Assembly: GCF_000526155.1 (NCBI RefSeq)
Contig: NZ_JAFN01000001.1
Span: forward strand, 2,877,014 to 2,941,013
Source of the DNA: Deferrisoma camini S3R1
GTDB taxonomy: Bacteria; Desulfobacterota; Deferrisomatia; Deferrisomatales; Deferrisomataceae
Direction of reading: 5' to 3'
DNA length: 64,000 nt
Within the stretch, counting starts at the first letter, position 1, and each line of letters begins with the position of its first letter. The notes under the pieces were generated by a model. The model was given only the letters and a program-made list of their open reading frames with translations, was not told the origin of the DNA and did not search any database. Made by a program: the position numbers and the translations under genes. Positions 59,953 through 64,000 of the stretch are shown piece by piece.

Positions 59953-61155
59953 CTACTCCTTGGGCCGGACCTTGGCGACCCACTCGGGCCCCGGGAGCAC
60001 CTCGGAGCCGTCCACGTACTTCCAGTCCACCAGGATCCCACGGCCCATCTTGGGGTCGTACTTGATCTTCCCGACCCACGCACCCAGGGTGGACTGGTGG
60101 TCGATCTTGCGGAACTTGATCCGCCCCACCGGGGAGTCGAACTCCAGCCCCTCCATGGCGTCCACCAGGGCCTCGGTGCCCGTGGTCCCGGCCTTGGCGA
60201 TGGCGGCCGCGATGGCCTTGAAGGTCAGGTAGCCCACCAGGGATCCCACCCGGGGGTAGTCGTTGTAGCGCTTCTCGTAGTCGGCCACGAACTTCTTGTG
60301 GGCCGGGTCCTGGATGGCGTACCAGGGGTAGCCGGTCACGATCCACCCCTCGGGGGCCTCGTCCTTGAGGGGGTCCAGGTACTCGGGCTCACCCGTGAGC
60401 AGGCTCACCACCGAGCGGTTCCGGAACAGCCCCCGGGTGGTGCCCTCCCGGACGAACTTGGCCAGGTCGGACCCGAAGGTCACGTTGAAGATGGCGTCGG
60501 GCCTGGCCCGGGCCAGGGCCTGCACGGTGGAGCCCGCGTCCAGCTTGAACAGGGCCGGCCACTGCTCCTCCACCCACTCCACGTCGGGCCGGAGCTTCGA
60601 CAGCACCTCCTTGAAGGCCCGCACCGCGCTCTGGCCGTACTCGTAGTTGGGCGCGATGGTGGCCCAGCGCTTGGCCGGGAGCTTGGCCGCCTCCCGGGCC
60701 AGCATCACGCACTGCTCGTAGGTGTTGGGCCGGAGCCGGAAGGTGTACCGGTGGCCCTTGCTCCAGGTGATGGCGTCGCTCAGGGGCTCGGCCGCCACGA
60801 ACAGCACCTTGTTGCGCTTGGCGAAGCTCGAGACCGCGAGACCGATGTGGGAGAGGAACGTGCCCGCGAGCAGGGACACCTTTTCGTTCTGCACGAGCTC
60901 GGTGGCGTGGCGCTCCGCCACGTCGGGCTTGCCCCCGTCGTCCCGGGAGATCACCACCAGCTTTCTCCCCAGGACCCCTCCGGCCGCGTTGATCTCGTCC
61001 ACGGCCATCTCCCAGCCCTTCTTGTACGGGTCCAGGAACTGGGGCACGCGGCTGTAGCTGTTGATCTCGCCGATCTTGATCGGCTCCCCGGCGAGCGCCA
61101 GGGTGCCCGGCACCATCACCAGCAGGGCGAGCAGGAACGGTAGCCGTCGTCTCAT
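59953..61155 (-). CDS. Periplasmic substrate-binding protein of the Liv-type transporter
   Basis: 400 residues from the ATG at 61155, preceded by AAAAGGAGGG. A cleavable signal peptide (MRRRLPFLLALLVMVPGTLALA) precedes a type-1 periplasmic-binding fold (IKIGEINSYSRVPQFLDPYKKGWEMAVDEINAAGGVLGRKL), as in LivK and aromatic-acid-binding relatives. The ligand is not shown by the sequence; nicotinate is proposed from the cluster. A 174-base gap with GCTAGGAC words separates it from the permease. Confidence 0.85.
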   Translation of the reverse strand: MRRRLPFLLALLVMVPGTLALAGEPIKIGEINSYSRVPQFLDPYKKGWEMAVDEINAAGGVLGRKLVVISRDDGGKPDVAERHATELVQNEKVSLLAGTFLSHIGLAVSSFAKRNKVLFVAAEPLSDAITWSKGHRYTFRLRPNTYEQCVMLAREAAKLPAKRWATIAPNYEYGQSAVRAFKEVLSKLRPDVEWVEEQWPALFKLDAGSTVQALARARPDAIFNVTFGSDLAKFVREGTTRGLFRNRSVVSLLTGEPEYLDPLKDEAPEGWIVTGYPWYAIQDPAHKKFVADYEKRYNDYPRVGSLVGYLTFKAIAAAIAKAGTTGTEALVDAMEGLEFDSPVGRIKFRKIDHQSTLGAWVGKIKYDPKMGRGILVDWKYVDGSEVLPGPEWVAKVRPKE

Positions 61156-61262
61156 GGTTCCCTCCTTTTCCAGGCCAGGGGTTGGGTGGGGCCAACGGCG
61201 CTTGCGGGAACGGCCCCGCGGGGGCATCCCCGGGGCCGGTTCGGGCGCTGCCGCCATGGGGA

Positions 61263-61811
61263 CTACCAGGTGGGCGGGGACACCACCCACACCACCTCCA
61301 CGTCCTGGTCCCCCTGGTTCACCCACTGGTGGGGGATGCGGGACGAGTAGTAGAAGCTCTCGCCGGGGCCGACACGGTAGGTCTTCTCCCCCACGGTGAT
61401 GGTGAGGGTGCCCTTGAGCACGATCCCGAACTCCTCGCCGGCGTGGCTGTAGGGCTCGTGGGAGCCCCCGCCCGGAGCGACCACCGTGTAGAAGGGCTGC
61501 ATCATCTTGCCCCGGGTGGACCGGACGAGCTGCTGGATCCGGGCGTTCCAGTTGCCCAGGGAGACCTCCCGGCGGGAGTCGACCCGGGTCACCACCGGCT
61601 CCTCGCTGTCATCGTCGGTGAAAAAGTCGACGATGTTCACACCGAGGGCCGCCGCGATCCTCTTTAGGGTGGCGATGGACGGGGAGGCGTGGCCGTTCTC
61701 GATCTGGGAGAGGTGGGCTCCCGTGCACCCCACCTGATCGGCCAGCTGGCGCAGGGTGAGGCGCCGGGCCTCCCGCAGCCTCCGAAGTTTGGGGCCGATC
61801 TCGTCCGGCAC
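61263..61811 (-). CDS. XRE-family transcriptional regulator with cupin sensor domain
   Basis: 182 residues. The N-terminal HTH (residues about 5-62: LRRLREARRLTLRQLADQVGCTGAHLSQIENGHASPS) is followed by a C-terminal cupin barrel (SHAGEEFGIVLKGTLTITVGEKTYRVGPGESFYYSSRIPHQWVN) that could bind the inducer. The GTG start at 61811 has a perfect AAGGAGGT site. It is the first gene of the minus-strand island and likely controls it and itself. Confidence 0.88.
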   Translation of the reverse strand: MPDEIGPKLRRLREARRLTLRQLADQVGCTGAHLSQIENGHASPSIATLKRIAAALGVNIVDFFTDDDSEEPVVTRVDSRREVSLGNWNARIQQLVRSTRGKMMQPFYTVVAPGGGSHEPYSHAGEEFGIVLKGTLTITVGEKTYRVGPGESFYYSSRIPHQWVNQGDQDVEVVWVVSPPTW

Positions 61812-62538
61812 GTGGACCTCCTTGTTGGCTCCCCTGCGGGCTGCGGCTTCCCTCTCCGCTCCCGGTCAAACTTCTGCGAAACATCTTTCTGTCGTCGCCG
61901 CTGAGGACCGGCAAAGCTCGGTGGCCCCCACGCCCAAGAACGGCCCCGATCCCCCTCCTGGCCGGTTCAGCGCTGACCGCGATCCCACGCACCTCAAGGG
62001 CAAGCGGGCCGACCGCGGGTCCCCCTCCCTGCATGGAAGGCGCCCCTGGATCAATTTGTAAAACCACACTTAACCCAAATAAAGCAGTTCTTACAAATCA
62101 GTCAAGGGAAAAATAACGGTGTTCCAAACAAAAGCGTCGCCATCGCCTCAAACCCCCTTCGTGGGAGCGAGTCGAAACCCACGTGTCCTAACCGTGGTTG
62201 TTTGTGAGCGCGACTGGCGAAGCGCTCGACCGCTGGCAACCGCAGGGCCAAGCGCGCTCCGACAGGGTGTGCGATCGGAGACTGCAGGTGTGAAGCCCCT
62301 CCGCACCGTGCTACACTTCCCAGCAACTTCGGTCGTCGGTCAGGGGCTTTCGGCCCGCTAGGCGGCCAGGCGGCCCTGGAGCCACGCCAAAACTCGGGGG
62401 CAACGCCACGGACCGACGAGAGTCACCCTTCCCCGTGCCCGGGCCTGACGATGCTCCCAAGCATCGTGGCAGGGCAGCAGAACTGGAAACCAAGCCGGCG
62501 GCCTCCGCCCGAGCCGGCAGGAGAGAAGCAGGGTCTTC
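61812..62538. other. 727-bp noncoding region between the regulator and ispH
   Basis: The left part (to about 62050) is GC-rich without a clear signal. The middle, about 62050-62130, is the most AT-rich stretch of the window and carries an 8-bp inverted repeat. A CGTGGG/CCCACG stem occurs near 62160-62182. The right part has repeat words (CTTCGGTCGTCGGTCAGGGG, GGCGGCCAGGCGG) and an incomplete GGGGCTTTCGGCCC hairpin. No tRNA or ORF could be supported. Confidence 0.65.
62054..62110 (-). promoter_or_regulatory. AT-rich candidate promoter/operator upstream of the XRE-cupin regulator
   Basis: ATTTGTAA (62054-62061) and TTACAAAT (62091-62098) form a perfect 8-bp inverted repeat 29 bases apart. On the minus strand a TTGACT box overlaps the right arm (about 62106-62101), with TATTTG 18 bases on, a weak promoter. 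It lies about 250 bases before the regulator start. Evidence is only pattern-level. Confidence 0.35.
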
Positions 62539-63381
62539 ATGGAGATCGTGGTCGCCCGGTCCGCCGGGTTTTGCATGGGGGTGCGACGGGCCATCGACAT
62601 GGCCCGGGAGGTGGCACAGAACGAGGGCCGCACCGTGTTCACCCACGGCCCCCTGATCCACAACCCCCAGGAGTTGGAGCGGCTCCGGTCGGAGCGGATC
62701 GTGCCGTTGGCGCCGGGGGATCCGGTTCCCCGGGCTCCGGTGATCGTGCGGGCCCACGGCATTCCGCCGGGGGAGCGCCGCCAGATCGAGGCCGCGGCCG
62801 AGCGGGTGGTGGACGCCACCTGCCCGAAGGTGAGCCGGATCCAGCAGACGATCGCCGAGTACAGCGCCAAAGGGTATGCGGTGGTGATCTGCGGGGACGC
62901 GGACCACCCCGAGGTGGTGGGGCTCCTGGGCCACGCCCGGGGGCCGGCCTACGTGGTGGGGAGCCCCGCCGAGGTGGACGCCCTGCCCGATCTGGCCGAG
63001 GTGCTGCTGGTGGCCCAGACCACCCAGGACGAGGGGGTGTTCGAGGCGGTTCGGCGGCGGATCCTGGAGCGGTATCCCGGCGCGGAGGCCATGAGCACGA
63101 TCTGCAGCTCCACCCACCGCCGCCAGACCGAGGCCCGGGAGCTGGCCCGGGACGTGGACGCGGTGGTCGTGATCGGGGGGCGCAACTCGGCCAATACCCG
63201 CCGCCTGTACCAGATCTGCAGGGAGCTCTGCCCCCGCACCTACCACGTGGAGACCCCCGACGAGCTGCCCCTCGAGGAACTCAAACGGGTGCACCGGGTG
63301 GGGGTGACGGCCGGCGCTTCCACCCCCGCGTGGATCATCGAGCGGGTGGTCGAGAGCCTACGGGCGGCCGGGGGGGAATAG
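62539..63381 (+). CDS. ispH: 4-hydroxy-3-methylbut-2-enyl diphosphate reductase
   Basis: 280 residues, last enzyme of the MEP isoprenoid pathway, with a 3-Cys-ligated [4Fe-4S] cluster. Cys ligands are in SAGFCMGVRRAID (C12), DATCPKVSRIQ (about C95) and STICSSTHRRQ (about C195). The catalytic region is recognisable in the AHGIPP and GDADHPEVVGLLGH stretches. ATG at 62539 with GCAGGG upstream. It would supply isoprenoid for the menaquinone tail. Confidence 0.94.
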   Translation: MEIVVARSAGFCMGVRRAIDMAREVAQNEGRTVFTHGPLIHNPQELERLRSERIVPLAPGDPVPRAPVIVRAHGIPPGERRQIEAAAERVVDATCPKVSRIQQTIAEYSAKGYAVVICGDADHPEVVGLLGHARGPAYVVGSPAEVDALPDLAEVLLVAQTTQDEGVFEAVRRRILERYPGAEAMSTICSSTHRRQTEARELARDVDAVVVIGGRNSANTRRLYQICRELCPRTYHVETPDELPLEELKRVHRVGVTAGASTPAWIIERVVESLRAAGGE

Positions 63382-63411
63382 GCCCTCAGACCAAGTTGCG
63401 TTCAAAGCTAT

Positions 63412-63466
63412 TGGCCCCTTGCCCCGCCCCCGGATGCGCATCAGAAGGACGGCAACTTGGTATCAG
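63412..63466. repeat. Dispersed repeat overlapping the 3' end of the stress-protein gene
   Basis: CCCTTGCCCCGCCCCCGGAT and GGCAACTTGGTATCAG (63451-63466) match the repeat at the end of mqnA (40200-40251). Again the minus-strand stop codon TGA (63465-63463) falls inside the shared 16 bases. Confidence 0.75.
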
Positions 63467-64000
63467 GCGTCCCCGCTCAGCACGGCGCCGGGGGGCTGGG
63501 AGTGGGGGCCCACCAGCACCAGGTTGTAGGGCACGCTCCGGAGCACCTCGTGGGCCCGGCTCCCCAGCACTCGCTCCCGCACCGGGTTCCGGCCGAACGC
63601 TCCCAGGACCACCAGCGCGGTGCGGGGGATCTCCTGCAGCACCCGCCGGAACCCCCCCTCGACCACCCTCCACACCGGCCGGATCTCATCGAGGAGATCC
63701 GCCCGTTCCAGCCGCTCGCGGCCCTCTGCCTCGGCACCGCCCTCGGCCTCGGTCATCACCTGGAGCGGCACCCCGGCCAGGCCGGCCAGGGCCCGGGCCC
63801 ACAGGAGCGCCTTGAGCCCGAACGAGGATCCCCCGTACAGGGCCACCACCCGGTCCCACGGGATCCAGCAGGTGGACGGCAACATCACCGGCACGTCGGC
63901 CGCCCGGACCAGGGCCTGGACCTTGGGGCCCAACACGGCGGGGAGCAAGGGCTTGGCGAACGGGCTGGTCAGGGCACGGGGGCACGAGATCAGGCTGAAC
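63463..64000 (-). CDS. Universal stress protein family (partial, 5' end beyond the window)
   Basis: At least 178 residues; the frame is open to the right edge. The last part has the USP ATP-binding motif G-x2-G-x9-GS (VVLGAFGRNPVRERVLGSRAHEVLRSVPYNLVLVG). A preceding region (ALYGGSSFGLKALLWARALAGLAGVPLQVMTEAEG) looks like the start of a USP domain, and more sequence upstream suggests a tandem two-domain protein. Convergent with ispH. The function is a general stress or ATP-binding role; nothing more specific can be said. Confidence 0.75.
   Translation of the reverse strand, partial: FSLISCPRALTSPFAKPLLPAVLGPKVQALVRAADVPVMLPSTCWIPWDRVVALYGGSSFGLKALLWARALAGLAGVPLQVMTEAEGGAEAEGRERLERADLLDEIRPVWRVVEGGFRRVLQEIPRTALVVLGAFGRNPVRERVLGSRAHEVLRSVPYNLVLVGPHSQPPGAVLSGDA

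Noticed and set aside
61812-62538. A tRNA or small ORF between the regulator and ispH
   Set aside because: No cloverleaf could be built and the short frames have no ribosome site or family resemblance.

Overview
This 64-kb window comes from a very GC-rich, strictly anaerobic bacterium, most likely a deltaproteobacterial lineage (Desulfuromonadia or Deferrisoma-like). The evidence is its gene content: a complex I operon, an rnf operon, the ATP-independent (class II) benzoyl-CoA reductase genes bamB-bamF, futalosine-type menaquinone synthesis, and two genes that need UGA read as selenocysteine. The taxonomic placement is inference. No rRNA, tRNA or CRISPR array was found.

Layout: (1) 1-9925, minus strand: an unusual nuo operon, nuoABCD - [NuoF C-terminal domain fused to GltD] - [selenocysteine formate dehydrogenase in place of NuoG] - nuoHIJK, running off the left edge. 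nuoE and the NADH/FMN domain of NuoF are absent. (2) 10090-15384, minus: rnfABCDGE, read towards nuo. (3) 15495-16786, minus: a Cys-rich protein and a lipoprotein. (4) 17396-18562, plus: a small metallopeptidase and speD. (5) 18808-39721, plus: anaerobic aromatic degradation. A sigma-54-type promoter precedes two ATP-dependent BCR-type activase subunits, a ferredoxin, a small Cys protein, and fdhD between two GNAT genes. A second sigma-54-type promoter precedes bamB, C, D, E, F (bamF is a selenoprotein), a thiolase, an SDR, the dienoyl-CoA hydratase, an amidohydrolase/isochorismatase pair, had and oah. (6) 39900-40023: a third sigma-54-type promoter followed about 70 nt later by a terminator, with no ORF between, a candidate small RNA. 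(7) 40248-46547: mqnA, Nudix, a UbiD-family decarboxylase, cysE-like, a secreted YidD-like protein, a TPR protein, ssb. (8) 46577-61811, minus: a probable nicotinate catabolic island with an XRE-cupin regulator, a Liv-type ABC transporter, a three-subunit molybdenum hydroxylase, enamidase, 6-hydroxynicotinate reductase, a UPF0280 protein, an AA_synth protein and an MmsA-like aldehyde dehydrogenase. (9) 62539-64000: ispH and a universal-stress protein cut by the right edge.

How the genes fit together: BamB-F would dearomatise benzoyl-CoA. Dch, Had and Oah would take the dienoyl-CoA to ring opening, and the thiolase and SDR would serve beta-oxidation. The nicotinate island is inferred to end at glutaryl-CoA, where benzoate degradation also passes, so the two could share lower steps. 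Rnf and the hybrid Nuo would handle reduced ferredoxin, NAD(P)H or formate electrons and couple them to ion transport and menaquinone.

The most unusual DNA-level feature is in the gaps between operons. They are filled with short tandem arrays in strict 7-bp or 8-bp register (for example CGACCAA, CTAGAAA, GCTAGAAG), tiny GGGCC-GAA-GGCCC hairpins, four copies of a 145-234 bp GC-rich palindromic element, and one 184-bp MITE-like element with perfect 20-bp inverted ends. Several genes take their stop codons from these arrays.
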